This document shows positions 1 through 8,639 of a stretch of DNA of 41,833 nucleotides, in pieces. This DNA comes from Pseudomonadota bacterium (GTDB lineage Bacteria; Pseudomonadota; Alphaproteobacteria; Caulobacterales; Caulobacteraceae): positions 1 through 41,833 of the forward strand of contig JAEYAO010000057.1 of the NCBI GenBank assembly GCA_023456105.1, given 5' to 3'. The position numbers and the translations under genes are program-made. The notes beneath the pieces are model-generated. The model had not been told where the DNA came from. It did no database searches and saw only the letters and a list, made by a program, of their open reading frames with translations. The first letter of the stretch is position 1, and each line of letters starts with the position of its first letter.

Positions 1-50
1 TGAGGGCGGGACCCGCTCGAACCGTTCTTCCCTCACGCCCCTCCGTTCGC

Positions 51-127
<77 letters not shown>

Positions 128-142
128 AACTCGACAAACATG

Positions 143-170
143 AAAGCCCCGCCCCAAAAAGCGGGGCTTT
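143..170 (+). terminator. Hairpin terminator after tRNA-fMet
   Basis: A perfect 10-bp inverted repeat (AAAGCCCCGC / GCGGGGCTTT) encloses an 8-base loop. It ends the tRNA transcript on the plus strand. It could also stop mobA, which converges from the right, because the stem has A/T ends on both sides. The T tract is only three bases long. Confidence 0.8.
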
Positions 171-243
171 CGTGCGTCTAGAGCCCACATGGGTCGGCGC
201 CGACCTCAACGTTGTGGTTGCTCAACTTCGAGACCTCCGGATG

Positions 244-813
244 TCAGACGCCAGTAAGGTCCGCAGGCGTATTGACGTTCAAGCCGTCGTAGCCGGCGAA
301 GGGGCGCGCACCCAAAGCCTCCAAAATCGCGCGGACGGGAGGATGCTGACCGGCGTCTAACTCCACTGAAATCCGCTCCTGAGAGAGTGACACGGGCCAG
401 ACCGCAAGAAGAGGTTCCGGTCCGCGCGGCGAAAGGGCGATGGCGGCCAAGCCTGTGCTTGAAGCCGAACCCGCAAGGTCGCGCGCATAGGCGGTCGTGA
501 TGCCGGGGCTGTCGCAGGGCGCGGTCATCAGCCATGCCGCGCCCTGAGCCGCGGCCCAGTCCAAGCCGACGCGAAGGCCGGCTAGCGGCCCCTCCGGGTC
601 TCCGGGCCGGTCGTGGAGGCAGGGCAGGCCCCGCATCCTCGCCTGCGTCTCGGCGCCTGAACCGGGGCGAGCCGAGACTGCGATCGCGGCGCAGACAGCG
701 TCGAGCGCGGAGAGAGGACCGTCCATCATCAGGCCGGCGCCGAACTCAAACACCGCCTTTTCCGAGCCGAAGCGGCTGGATCGGCCGCCCGCCAGCAGTA
801 GACCGACGATCAT
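244..813 (-). CDS. mobA: Molybdenum cofactor guanylyltransferase MobA
   Basis: A 189-residue protein that would transfer GMP from GTP to Mo-molybdopterin to make the guanine dinucleotide cofactor used by DMSO-reductase-family enzymes. The N-terminus carries the nucleotide-binding signature LLAGGRSSRFGSEKA, the family's LAGGxSxRMGxDKA motif with small changes. Mid-protein GPLAGL and the TAPCDSP segment match the GTP/Mg region of MobA. The C-terminus has the usual NVNTPADL motif. Length fits the family (about 190-200). The ATG overlaps the fdhD stop as ATGA, so the two are translationally coupled, and the product would serve the YdeP-type oxidoreductase transcribed divergently from fdhD. A longer open frame through fdhD exists but is out of frame with it and is not a fusion. 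Confidence 0.9.
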   Translation of the reverse strand: MIVGLLLAGGRSSRFGSEKAVFEFGAGLMMDGPLSALDAVCAAIAVSARPGSGAETQARMRGLPCLHDRPGDPEGPLAGLRVGLDWAAAQGAAWLMTAPCDSPGITTAYARDLAGSASSTGLAAIALSPRGPEPLLAVWPVSLSQERISVELDAGQHPPVRAILEALGARPFAGYDGLNVNTPADLTGV

Positions 814-1646
814 CCGGAGATCCTGTGTGCGCCCGTGAACACCTCGAACCCGTCTCGGCGAGCCACGGCGACCAGGGTCACGCCCGCCTCCTCGGCGGTG
901 CGCACCGCCAGCGCCGTAGGGGCCGAGACCGCGCACAGGATCGGCGCGCCGATGGCGGCGGTCTTCTGCACCATCTCCACCGAAACGCGGCTTGTCAGCA
1001 GCACGACCCCGGCGGCCGGCGCATCCATCCGGGCGAGGGCGCCCGCAAGCTTGTCCAGCGCATTGTGGCGGCCGACGTCCTCTCGTGCGGCGACGAGGCC
1101 GTCGGCGGGCGTCCAGAAGCCGGCGGCGTGGGCCGCGCGGGTGTCGCGTCCGAGCGCCTGGGCACCCGACAGCGCCTCCATGGCCGCGAGCAACCCGTCG
1201 GGCGTGACCCGCAACGCCTGCGTGACGCGAGGCGGCGGGCGCACCGCCTCGCCAAGGCTGTCGACGCCGCAAAGACCGCAGCCGGTCGGCCCGGCGATAC
1301 GACGACGGCGCGCGGCCAGACGTTCGGCGCGATCCGGCGTCAACCATAGCCGCGCCTCGATGCCCAGATCCGAGTGCGCCACCTCCAGGCCGCGCACCTG
1401 GTCCAGGCTGTCGATGACGCCTTCGGTCAGACTGAAGCCCAACGCCAGATCCTCGATGTCGTGGGGGGTCGCCATCAGCACGGCGGTGGTGGAGGCGTCG
1501 TGCACAATGGCGATGGCGGTTTCCTCCGCGAGCCGCCGTTCCCCGTTCTCGACGCCGGCCTGGCTCCAGCGACGCCGGGGCGTGTCCTGACACCAGCGGA
1601 GCGCAGGTGCGGCCTTGGTGTCTTCTTCGGCGGCGGCGGGGGTCAT
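810..1646 (-). CDS. fdhD: Formate dehydrogenase accessory sulfurtransferase FdhD
   Basis: A 278-residue protein. FdhD passes sulfur from a cysteine desulfurase (IscS in E. coli) to the Mo-bisMGD cofactor, a step needed for active formate dehydrogenase. The diagnostic CxxC lies at Cys123-Cys126 (TGCGLCG). Other family segments are ETAIAIVHD, the EDLALGFSLTEG stretch, the EDVGRHNALDK motif near residue 190, and SRVSVEMVQK. The length matches the family. The first 20 or so residues are poorly conserved, so the exact start is less certain. It forms a two-gene operon with mobA and is divergent from the Mo oxidoreductase, with 119 bp between them, so one control region may serve both. Confidence 0.95.
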   Translation of the reverse strand: MTPAAAEEDTKAAPALRWCQDTPRRRWSQAGVENGERRLAEETAIAIVHDASTTAVLMATPHDIEDLALGFSLTEGVIDSLDQVRGLEVAHSDLGIEARLWLTPDRAERLAARRRRIAGPTGCGLCGVDSLGEAVRPPPRVTQALRVTPDGLLAAMEALSGAQALGRDTRAAHAAGFWTPADGLVAAREDVGRHNALDKLAGALARMDAPAAGVVLLTSRVSVEMVQKTAAIGAPILCAVSAPTALAVRTAEEAGVTLVAVARRDGFEVFTGAHRISG

Positions 1647-1765
1647 GCCGCCATCTTAGGCCGCGAGGAAGAAGCGGGCGAGGGCGGCGAAGAAAACCGG
1701 AGTCAGGCTTGCATCCTCGAACCGCCCGGCCTGTTCTATCCTGACCCTCGCAGGAGCCCTGTCGC

Positions 1766-4183
1766 ATGACCGCACCCAGCAAGACCCCGACCATCAAGCC
1801 GTACAAGGGACCGTCCGGCGGCTACGGCTCGGCCAAGTCGGTCGCGGAGATACTGATGCGCGAGCAACTGCCGGTCAGCGGCTCGGAGACGACCCTGCAT
1901 CAGAACAAGGCCGACGGCTTCATGTGCGTGTCCTGCGCCTGGGGCAAGCCCGCCAAGCCCCACCCGCTGGAGGTCTGCGAGAACGGCATCAAGGCCACCG
2001 CCTGGGAGACCACCAAGCACCGCGCCGACGAGGCCTTCTTCGACAAGCACACCCTGTCGGAGCTTGAGACCTGGCTCGACTACAATCTGGAGGAGGCGGG
2101 GCGGCTGACCCACCCGATGCGGTGGAACTCGGAGACGGACAAATACGAAAAGGTTTCCTGGGAAAGCGCCTTTGAGGAGATCGGGAGCGAGTTGCGGGCG
2201 CTGGGCGGCGATCCCGACCAGACCGTCTTCTACGTCAGCGGCCGGGCGTCGCTTGAGACCAGCTACATGTGGCAGCTGATGGCGCGCATGTACGGGACCA
2301 ACAACCTGCCCGACAGCTCCAACATGTGCCACGAATCGACCTCTGTGGCCTTGCCCGAGAGCATCGGGGTGTCCGTCGGCACGGTGACGCTGCAGGACTT
2401 CGAGCAGACCGACCTGATGCTCTACATCGCCCACAATCCGGGCACGTCCGCGCCGCGCATCCTGCACCAGCTGAAGGATGCGGTGGATCGCGGGGCCAGC
2501 ATCATCGGCTTCAACCCCTTGCGCGAACGGGGGCTGGAGCGCTTCACCGATCCGCAGAACCCCAAGCAGATGCTGACCCTGGGCGAGACGCAGATCGCCT
2601 CGCAGATCCACCAGGTGCGGGCCGGCGGCGACATCGCGGCCCTGACCGGCGTGTGCAAGGCGCTGATCGCCATGGACGACGCCGAGGCGGCCAAGGGCGA
2701 GGCGCACGCCACCGACCGCGAGGCCCTGCTGGCGCAGACGGAGGACGATGGCGGCTTCTCGATCAAGGCGGCGGCGGCGAACAAGCAGAACCGCAAGGTG
2801 CTGGACCACGACTTCATCCGGGAACACACCCACGGCTTCGAGGCGTTCGCCGACTACTGCCGCGCGGCGGACTGGGCCGAGATCGAGCGGGTGTCGGGGC
2901 TGACGCGCGCGGCGCTGGAGGGCGTGGCGCGCGACTACGCCAAGGCCGACCGCTGCATGGGCATCTACGGCATGGGCCTGACCCAGCATGTGGCGGGGGT
3001 TCAGAACGTGCAGATGGTGGTCAACCTGCTGCTGCTGCGCGGCAACATCGGCAAGGCGGGCACCGGAATCTGTCCGGTTCGGGGCCACTCCAACGTGCAG
3101 GGCCAGCGCACGGTGGGGATCACCGAAAAGCCGGAACTGGCCCCGCTGGACGTGCTCAAGGACATGTACGGTTTCGAGCCGCCGCGGCATGAGGGGACCA
3201 CCACCGTCACGGCCTGCGAGAAGATGATCACGGGCGAGGTCAAGGCGTTCGTGGCGCTGGGCGGCAACTTCATCCGCGCGGCGCCCGAGATGCGTGCGGT
3301 GGAGGAGGCCTGGAAGAAGCTGCGCCTGACCGTCTCCATCGCCACCAAGCTGAACCGCAGCCATGTGGTGCACGGACAGGTCGCCTACGTGCTGCCGTGC
3401 CTGGGGCGTATCGAGATCGACGAGCAGGCGACCGGCCGTCAGGCGGTGTCGATGGAAAGCAGCCTCGCGCACTATCACGGCTCGCGCGGGCACGTGAAGC
3501 CGGCCAGTCCGCACCTGCGCTCCGAGCCCGCCATCGTCGCCGGGATCGCCAAGGCGACGCTGGAGCCGAACCCCAAGGTTCCTTGGGATCAGTGGGTCGG
3601 CGACTACGGCCTGGTGCGTCAGCAGATCGAGAAGACCTGGCCGGCCACCTTCCCGGACTTCAGCGAGAAGCTGTTCGATCCGGGCGGCGTGGCTCGGCCC
3701 CTGGCGGCGCGCGAACGCAAGTGGAACACCCGCACAGGCAAGGCCAACTTCATTGTGCCGACCCAGATGTTCGCCGGCGACGTCGACAGCTTCGGCAAGG
3801 CCGACGTGCTGCAGCTGATGACCCTGCGCTCCAACGATCAGTTCAACACCACCGTCTACGGCTACGACGACCGGTTCCGGGGCGTGAAGGGCACGCGCAT
3901 GGTGGTGTTCATGAACGCGGCGGACATCGCGCGTCTGGGCTTCGCCAAGGATGAGTTCGTGGACCTGACAACCGCCATCGACGACGGGGTGATGCGCATG
4001 ATCGAGGGCTTCCGCATCGTGCCCTATGACATCCCGCAAGGGTGCATCGGCGCCTACTTCCCCGAGGCCAATCCGCTGGTGCCGCTGGCGCACCACGACA
4101 AGCAGGCGCACACCCCGGCCTACAAGGCCGTGCCGGTGAAGCTCAGCCGCTCGGCCATGCAGACGCGCACCGAGGCCGCCTGA
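1766..4183 (+). CDS. FdhF/YdeP-family molybdopterin oxidoreductase
   Basis: An 805-residue catalytic subunit of the Mo-bisMGD family, close to the YdeP-type formate-dehydrogenase-alpha-like group. N-terminal Cys54-x2-Cys57-x13-Cys71 resembles the iron-sulfur motif of this group. Cys188 in SSNMCHES occupies the place of the Mo ligand (selenocysteine in E. coli FdhH). GHSNVQGQRT near residue 450 and the C-terminal LRSNDQFNTT segment are cofactor-binding signatures. There is no signal peptide and no partner subunit nearby, so it is probably cytoplasmic and soluble. A ribosome site CAGGAG sits 9 bases before the ATG. The true substrate of YdeP proteins is not established; the neighbouring fdhD and mobA support a bisMGD enzyme, perhaps formate-related. 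It is not a classic respiratory formate dehydrogenase. Confidence 0.9.
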   Translation: MTAPSKTPTIKPYKGPSGGYGSAKSVAEILMREQLPVSGSETTLHQNKADGFMCVSCAWGKPAKPHPLEVCENGIKATAWETTKHRADEAFFDKHTLSELETWLDYNLEEAGRLTHPMRWNSETDKYEKVSWESAFEEIGSELRALGGDPDQTVFYVSGRASLETSYMWQLMARMYGTNNLPDSSNMCHESTSVALPESIGVSVGTVTLQDFEQTDLMLYIAHNPGTSAPRILHQLKDAVDRGASIIGFNPLRERGLERFTDPQNPKQMLTLGETQIASQIHQVRAGGDIAALTGVCKALIAMDDAEAAKGEAHATDREALLAQTEDDGGFSIKAAAANKQNRKVLDHDFIREHTHGFEAFADYCRAADWAEIERVSGLTRAALEGVARDYAKADRCMGIYGMGLTQHVAGVQNVQMVVNLLLLRGNIGKAGTGICPVRGHSNVQGQRTVGITEKPELAPLDVLKDMYGFEPPRHEGTTTVTACEKMITGEVKAFVALGGNFIRAAPEMRAVEEAWKKLRLTVSIATKLNRSHVVHGQVAYVLPCLGRIEIDEQATGRQAVSMESSLAHYHGSRGHVKPASPHLRSEPAIVAGIAKATLEPNPKVPWDQWVGDYGLVRQQIEKTWPATFPDFSEKLFDPGGVARPLAARERKWNTRTGKANFIVPTQMFAGDVDSFGKADVLQLMTLRSNDQFNTTVYGYDDRFRGVKGTRMVVFMNAADIARLGFAKDEFVDLTTAIDDGVMRMIEGFRIVPYDIPQGCIGAYFPEANPLVPLAHHDKQAHTPAYKAVPVKLSRSAMQTRTEAA

Positions 4184-4190
4184 CGACAAA

Positions 4191-4223
4191 AGAAAGCCGC
4201 CGGAGCCATCCGGCGGCTTTCTT
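4191..4223. terminator. Bidirectional hairpin terminator
   Basis: A near-perfect stem (AGAAAGCCGCCGGA pairing with TCCGGCGGCTTTCT) with a 4-base loop lies between two convergent genes. A-rich and T-rich ends flank it on both sides, so it can end transcription of the Mo oxidoreductase from the left and of the catalase-like gene from the right. Confidence 0.88.
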
Positions 4224-4246
4224 CGTCTCCGACGATGCGGCCGTGA

Positions 4247-5347
4247 TCAGCCGGGCAGGCCCTGCCAGAATCGCGGCTCGTGCATGGGGCAGCCGTTGGC
4301 GCGCCCGCGGAATTCGGCCGCCGCCTTGTAGTTGTCCTTGCGCACGCGATTGATGCGGCCCAGCGGCCGGTGCGCCTCCACGCCGTGCCAGACGCTGAAC
4401 GCATAGCCGTCGTCCACCGTCTTTGAGCGAGCTTCGGACCAGCCGGGCTGGGGCTTTACTGTGATGCGGGCGACCGGAACATAGGGGCTGTCGTCCTGCG
4501 ACCATTCCTTGGAGGCGTCCTCGATCGGCATGTCGCGGTCGGTGCGCAACTGCACCCGGATGTCCCATTCGCCGCCGTGAGCCGCGATATGCTCCATCAC
4601 CAGCTCGCGATAGCCGTTGTCGCGGCCCTTGATGTCGACCGGCTTGTCGTGGAGGGCGACCAGGGCGGGATCGACCGGCGCCACCGCGAACTTGGCCACA
4701 TGGTCGCCGTAGCGGAAGGCGGACTGGCTGTAGAAGCTGTCACCCAACGGGTGGGTCATCGGCGCGCCGCCCAGTCCCTTCAGGTTCGCGCTTTCACCAC
4801 CAAACGCCTCGAGCACCTGCTCAAGCGCGCGGTTCACCACCGAGGCCGCCTTCTTGACGCCCTCGATCCGGTCGGTGGTCTTTTCCAGCAGCTTCAGATT
4901 GGCAAGGAACGCCTTGGCGGTGGGCGTCTGGAAGTGATGGCCGTTGACCATGACGAAGTCCTGGGTCGCATCGCCTTCCGAGCCTTCCAGGCGCGCGCCC
5001 TCGACGCCGAACAGCTTCAGCGACAGTCCGCGCGGCGCGGTGATCTCGTCGGGCAGGATGTCGCCCGGGATGGCGGAGATGCGCAGCACCGCCGGGTAGG
5101 TCGCGCCGGGCTGGAATACGCCTTGTGCGTACATCGGCAGAAGGTCGTCAAAGACCTTCACCTCGCCCTCCAGGATGCCATAGCTCTTGGCGTGGACGCT
5201 GCGCTCGGCATGGCCGCTGTCGTCCAGCACCTTTTGCTGGATGTCGCGCATGGTTTCGATCAGTTCCCGAGTGGTCTCCGCCTCGTCCTTCTCGAATTCC
5301 TCGTCGGCGGGATCGTAGGGCAACGCCGGTTTGTGCGCGGTGATCAT
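4247..5347 (-). CDS. Catalase-family haem protein (y4iL-like)
   Basis: A 366-residue protein with a reduced catalase fold. HAKSYGILEGE (His52) matches the distal-histidine region of catalases, usually HAKG-GAFG. The QDFVMVNGHHFQTP segment (about 129-142) matches the region of the distal asparagine. The C-terminal segment FSVWHGVEAHRPLG lines up with the proximal FSYxDTxxHRLG motif, but the haem-ligand tyrosine position reads Val and the motif is two residues longer. Canonical catalases are about 480 residues or more; this is the short, poorly studied group similar to rhizobial y4iL and SrpA. No signal peptide is seen, so it is probably cytoplasmic. Catalase or peroxidase activity is inference only. 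Confidence 0.8.
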   Translation of the reverse strand: MITAHKPALPYDPADEEFEKDEAETTRELIETMRDIQQKVLDDSGHAERSVHAKSYGILEGEVKVFDDLLPMYAQGVFQPGATYPAVLRISAIPGDILPDEITAPRGLSLKLFGVEGARLEGSEGDATQDFVMVNGHHFQTPTAKAFLANLKLLEKTTDRIEGVKKAASVVNRALEQVLEAFGGESANLKGLGGAPMTHPLGDSFYSQSAFRYGDHVAKFAVAPVDPALVALHDKPVDIKGRDNGYRELVMEHIAAHGGEWDIRVQLRTDRDMPIEDASKEWSQDDSPYVPVARITVKPQPGWSEARSKTVDDGYAFSVWHGVEAHRPLGRINRVRKDNYKAAAEFRGRANGCPMHEPRFWQGLPG

Positions 5348-5458
5348 GAGTTATCCGTTGGGAAAAGGTCGTTAAGGCAACGGTCGGCGCAGGGGCGTGT
5401 TCCGTGTCCGAACAAGGCCGCTCGCCGGCGACGAAGGTGAAGGAGCGGTGGTGCGCAG

Positions 5459-6376
5459 ATGAGCGACTGGTATCCGGCCGGCATGGAAGACGACATGCGC
5501 CCGCGCATGTTTGAGGCGGCGGGTCGCGGCCGGCCCTTCGCTCTCGTCACCATTGTCGCAGCGGAGGGCGGCGGCCCGCGCGGCGTGGGCGCACAGATGG
5601 TGGTCACGGCCGACGACATGGGCGGCTTTCTGTCCGGCGGCTGCATCGAGGCGGACGTGGCCCTGCATGCGCGCGAATGCCTTGTCGATGGCGAGCCGCG
5701 CCGCCTGGTCTATGGCCGGGGCAGCCCGTTCGTGGACGCGCGACTGCCCTGCGGCGGGCGGCTGGAACTGCTGGTCGAGCGGCTGGAGCCCGACGACGAT
5801 GCATTGGCGGACCTGCGCACGGCCTGGGGTGATCGGCGGCCGGGCGTCTATGTCTCGGACGGGCATCGCAGGAGCTTCGGCGATGAAGGGGAGGCCGGGC
5901 CAGACGACTGCTGCAGGCCCTATGCGCCGCAAAAGCGGCTGATTGTGTTCGGCAGCGACGCCTTCGCCCTGGCGATCGCGGCGGCCGGGACCGCGCAGGG
6001 TTGGGCGGTGGTGCTATGTCGGCCCAAGGGACCTGAAGCTCCGCCACCGCTTGACGTGACCTACAGCCGGGAGGAGCCGGAGGTGCTGCTGTCGCGCCTC
6101 AAGCCGGACGCCTGGACGGCCGTGGCCACGGCGACGCATGAGGGCGACCTGGATCACGAGGTGCTGAAGGCGGCGCTGCCGTCGGACGCCGGATACGTCG
6201 GCGTGCTCGGTGCGCGTCGACGGCTGCCTGAACGGTTGGAGCGGCTGCACGCGGACGGCGTAGGTGAAGCGGCGCTGATGCGCCTCAAGGCGCCCATCGG
6301 GCTGTCGATCGGCGCTCGCTCACCGGCGGAAGTCGCGACGTCGGTGACGGCCGAAATCATCGCGGCCCTTCGATGA
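5459..6376 (+). CDS. xdhC: XdhC/CoxI-family molybdenum cofactor insertion protein
   Basis: A 305-residue protein of the XdhC family, which binds molybdenum cofactor and helps sulfurate and insert it into xanthine-oxidase-type enzymes. The N-terminal half has the family signatures EGGGPRGVGAQM, LSGGCIEADV and LPCGGRLELLVE. The C-terminal half has a Rossmann-like XdhC_C domain ending with YVGVLGARRR and GLSIGARSPAEVATS. The usual GAGH-type glycine motif at the start of that domain is degenerate here (VFGSDAFALAI). A strong AAGGAG lies upstream. Its stop overlaps the mocA start as ATGA. No xanthine, aldehyde or CO dehydrogenase structural gene is in the window, so its client must be elsewhere. 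Confidence 0.9.
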   Translation: MSDWYPAGMEDDMRPRMFEAAGRGRPFALVTIVAAEGGGPRGVGAQMVVTADDMGGFLSGGCIEADVALHARECLVDGEPRRLVYGRGSPFVDARLPCGGRLELLVERLEPDDDALADLRTAWGDRRPGVYVSDGHRRSFGDEGEAGPDDCCRPYAPQKRLIVFGSDAFALAIAAAGTAQGWAVVLCRPKGPEAPPPLDVTYSREEPEVLLSRLKPDAWTAVATATHEGDLDHEVLKAALPSDAGYVGVLGARRRLPERLERLHADGVGEAALMRLKAPIGLSIGARSPAEVATSVTAEIIAALR

Positions 6377-6963
6377 AGACGGGCCGTCATGCGGTGGTTC
6401 TGGCCGCCGGGGCAGGGCGCCGGTTCGGCGGGCGCAAGCTGCTGGCTGGCTGGAGGGGCGAACCCCTGGTGCTCGCGGCCGTGCGGCGGGCGCTGTCCGC
6501 GCGGGTGGACTCGGTGACCCTGGTCGTCGGTTCGGATGCGGCGGCGGTGACGGCGGCGGTCGCGACGCTCGAGGATTCCCGCCTCAGGATCTTCGCCGCG
6601 CCCGATTGGAGCGAAGGCATGGGCGCCTCGCTGGGCGCGGGGGTGCGCAGCCTGCCGGCCGATGCGGCGAAGGCGGTGGTCTTCCTCGGCGACATGCCGG
6701 CGATCCCGGACAAACTGGCGGACCAGCTGCTGGACGCCTTGGACGAGGCGCATGTCGCGGCGCGGACGATCTCGCCGCACGGGCCGGCGCATCCGGTGGC
6801 CTTCGCCCGTGACATGTTCGAATCTCTGGCCGGCCTGACCGCGGATCAGGGCGCGCGATCGCTCTTGTCCATGCTCGGACCTCGGGTGGCGGGGGTGTTC
6901 ACTGACGATCCCGGCGTCGTCTTCGACGTGGATCGGCCAGAAGACCTGACGCGGCGGGCCTAA
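6373..6963 (+). CDS. mocA: Molybdenum cofactor cytidylyltransferase (MocA-like)
   Basis: A 196-residue nucleotidyltransferase. The N-terminal VVLAAGAGRRFGGRKLL is the NTP-binding signature of the MocA/YgfJ/GlmU-type fold, and the LGDMPAIP segment (about 98-105) holds the Mg-binding aspartate typical of MocA. HPVAFARDMFESLAGLTADQGAR is also typical of MocA. The MocA family adds CMP to Mo-molybdopterin, giving the cytosine dinucleotide used by xanthine-oxidase-family enzymes. Coupling to xdhC supports that role over a sugar-nucleotide role. It ends three bases before the convergent moeA stop, with no terminator seen between them. Confidence 0.88.
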   Translation: MKTGRHAVVLAAGAGRRFGGRKLLAGWRGEPLVLAAVRRALSARVDSVTLVVGSDAAAVTAAVATLEDSRLRIFAAPDWSEGMGASLGAGVRSLPADAAKAVVFLGDMPAIPDKLADQLLDALDEAHVAARTISPHGPAHPVAFARDMFESLAGLTADQGARSLLSMLGPRVAGVFTDDPGVVFDVDRPEDLTRRA

Positions 6964-6966
6964 CGC

Positions 6967-8166
6967 CTAAAGCGTCGGTCCCAGCACCTCCACCACCTCG
7001 CCGGCCTCCGCGGCGGGCGCGTGCGGACGACGGCGGATCAGGGCGTTGGCGGCGGCCATCACAGTGACCAGAGAGGAGTCCTGATCGGCGAAGGGGCGCA
7101 CGATGCGGGCGCCATCCGGCCCGGGGCTCGCCTCGGCGCGGATATAATGGTCGCGCGGGCCGTTCGCGGCCAAGGCTTGGCCCAATACCGCCGTCTCGAA
7201 CCGGTTCTCGGCCTGCGCGCCCTGCAGCGCCGCGAGGATAGGCGCCAGAAACAGCTCGGCCCCGACCAGGGCCGAGGCCGGATTGCCCGGCAGGCCCAGC
7301 ACCGGGCGGCCGTCCGGCAGGCGCGCGAACCAGACCGGCTTGCCGGGCCGCATGGCGACGCCCTCGACCGCCAGCACGCCGCCGAGGCCGCGCACCGCCG
7401 GCTTGACCAGGTCGTGATCGCCGACCGAGGCACCGCCCACCGTGACCAGCAGGTCGAACGCCGCTCCGGCGACCGTGCGGGCGATGGCCTGCGCGTCGTC
7501 GGCCGCCGAGGGCAGCACATGGGCGACGCCCGCATGGCGCGACGCAAAGGCGCTCAGAGACGGCGCGCCAGAGTTGTAGATCTGGTGCGGACCCGCGGAT
7601 TGGCCCGGCTCGATCAGTTCGTCGCCGGTCGACAGAATCGCCACGCAGGGCGCCGTCCCGCAGCGCAGCACCGCCCGTCCGGCCGAGGCTGCAAGCGCGA
7701 TGCGCCAGGGGTTGAGCCGCAGGCCCGCCTGCAGCAGCACCTCGCCTTCCCTGAAGTCGCAGCCGCGCACCCGCACATGGCGGGCGCCGTCGGTCGAGGC
7801 GCGCAGGACCACCCGGTCGCCCTCCCGGTCCGCCTCTTCCTGGATCACCACCCGGTCCGCGCCGGGCGGCAGGGCGGCGCCGGTCGAGATGCGGGCCGTC
7901 TGTCCGGGGTCGATCCGTGCGTCCAGCGCATGCCCCGCGGCGCTCTCGCCGACGATGTCGAGCACGGCCCCGGGCGCGACGTCGCCGCTGCGCACCGCCC
8001 AGCCGTCCATGGCCGAGGCGTCGAAGGGCGGCTGGTCCCGCGTGGCCGTGACGTCCTCCGCCAGCCATCGGCCGTCGGCCTGCGCCAGCGGGGTGTCCTG
8101 CGGCGGCAGGGGGCGCACGGCCTCCAGCATCAGGGCCAGCGCCGCCTCCACCGTCGGCAGCTTCAT
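6967..8166 (-). CDS. moeA: Molybdopterin molybdenumtransferase MoeA
   Basis: A 399-residue protein that inserts molybdate into adenylated molybdopterin. Visible family motifs are PFDASAMDGWAVR near residue 48, STGAALPPGADRVV near 93-106, STGDEL near 180, VTVGGASVGDHDLV near 245, AMRPGKPVWFA near 275 and GLPGNPASALV near 293. Domain order follows MoeA (domains I/II, the MoCF-like domain III, C-terminal domain IV). The ATG overlaps the moaC stop as ATGA; a longer frame upstream lies inside moaC and was not used. It is the last gene of the moaA-D-E-B-C-moeA operon. Confidence 0.95.
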   Translation of the reverse strand: MKLPTVEAALALMLEAVRPLPPQDTPLAQADGRWLAEDVTATRDQPPFDASAMDGWAVRSGDVAPGAVLDIVGESAAGHALDARIDPGQTARISTGAALPPGADRVVIQEEADREGDRVVLRASTDGARHVRVRGCDFREGEVLLQAGLRLNPWRIALAASAGRAVLRCGTAPCVAILSTGDELIEPGQSAGPHQIYNSGAPSLSAFASRHAGVAHVLPSAADDAQAIARTVAGAAFDLLVTVGGASVGDHDLVKPAVRGLGGVLAVEGVAMRPGKPVWFARLPDGRPVLGLPGNPASALVGAELFLAPILAALQGAQAENRFETAVLGQALAANGPRDHYIRAEASPGPDGARIVRPFADQDSSLVTVMAAANALIRRRPHAPAAEAGEVVEVLGPTL

Positions 8167-8639
8167 TCCCGCACCCAGTCGCCGGACGCGCCGCCGGACT
8201 TCGCCAGCAGGCGCACCGCCTCGATGGTCATGCCGCGATCGACCGCCTTCAGCATGTCGTAGAGCGTCAAAAGAGAAACGCTGGCGGCCGTCAGGGCTTC
8301 CATCTCCACCCCGGTCGGGCCGGTGGTGCGCACCGTCGCCGTGACCAGGAGGCCGCTTCCGTCGTCTAAAGGCTCCACCGTCACCTTGACCGAGCTCAGC
8401 ATCAGCGGATGGCACATGGGGATCAGGTCGGCCGTGCGCTTGGCCGCCATCACGCCGGCGATCTCGGCCACGGCGCGCACATCGCCCTTCTTTCCGCCGC
8501 CGGACAGGGCCAGCGCCAGGGTTTCGGGCTGCATGACCAGCCGCCCTTCGGCCCGCGCCTCGCGTGTCGTGACCGCCTTGTCCGAGACGTCCACCATGCG
8601 GGCGCGGCCGTCCGCGTCGATGTGGGTCAGCTCGCCCAT
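8163..8639 (-). CDS. moaC: Cyclic pyranopterin monophosphate synthase MoaC
   Basis: A 158-residue enzyme that turns the MoaA product (3',8-cyclo-GTP) into cyclic pyranopterin monophosphate, the second step of molybdopterin synthesis. The family signatures ARMVDVSDKAVTTREA, GGGKKGDV, MCHPLML and TGVEMEALTAASV-LLTLYDM are all present, with the catalytic lysine region at DMLKAVDR. Two adjacent starts are possible (GTG at 8642, ATG at 8639). AAGGAG lies five bases from the ATG but only two from the GTG, so the ATG is preferred. It overlaps the moaB stop by one base. Confidence 0.96.
   Translation of the reverse strand: MGELTHIDADGRARMVDVSDKAVTTREARAEGRLVMQPETLALALSGGGKKGDVRAVAEIAGVMAAKRTADLIPMCHPLMLSSVKVTVEPLDDGSGLLVTATVRTTGPTGVEMEALTAASVSLLTLYDMLKAVDRGMTIEAVRLLAKSGGASGDWVRE

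Noticed and set aside
244..1806. A possible fusion of an upstream domain to MobA (520-residue frame)
   Set aside because: The upstream part is fdhD read in another frame; only the portion from 813 onward is MobA-like.
1736..4189. An 817-residue open frame antisense to the molybdopterin oxidoreductase
   Set aside because: It is the mirror of a well-conserved gene in high-GC DNA, where antisense frames stay open; its product is His/Arg/Gly-rich with no domain.
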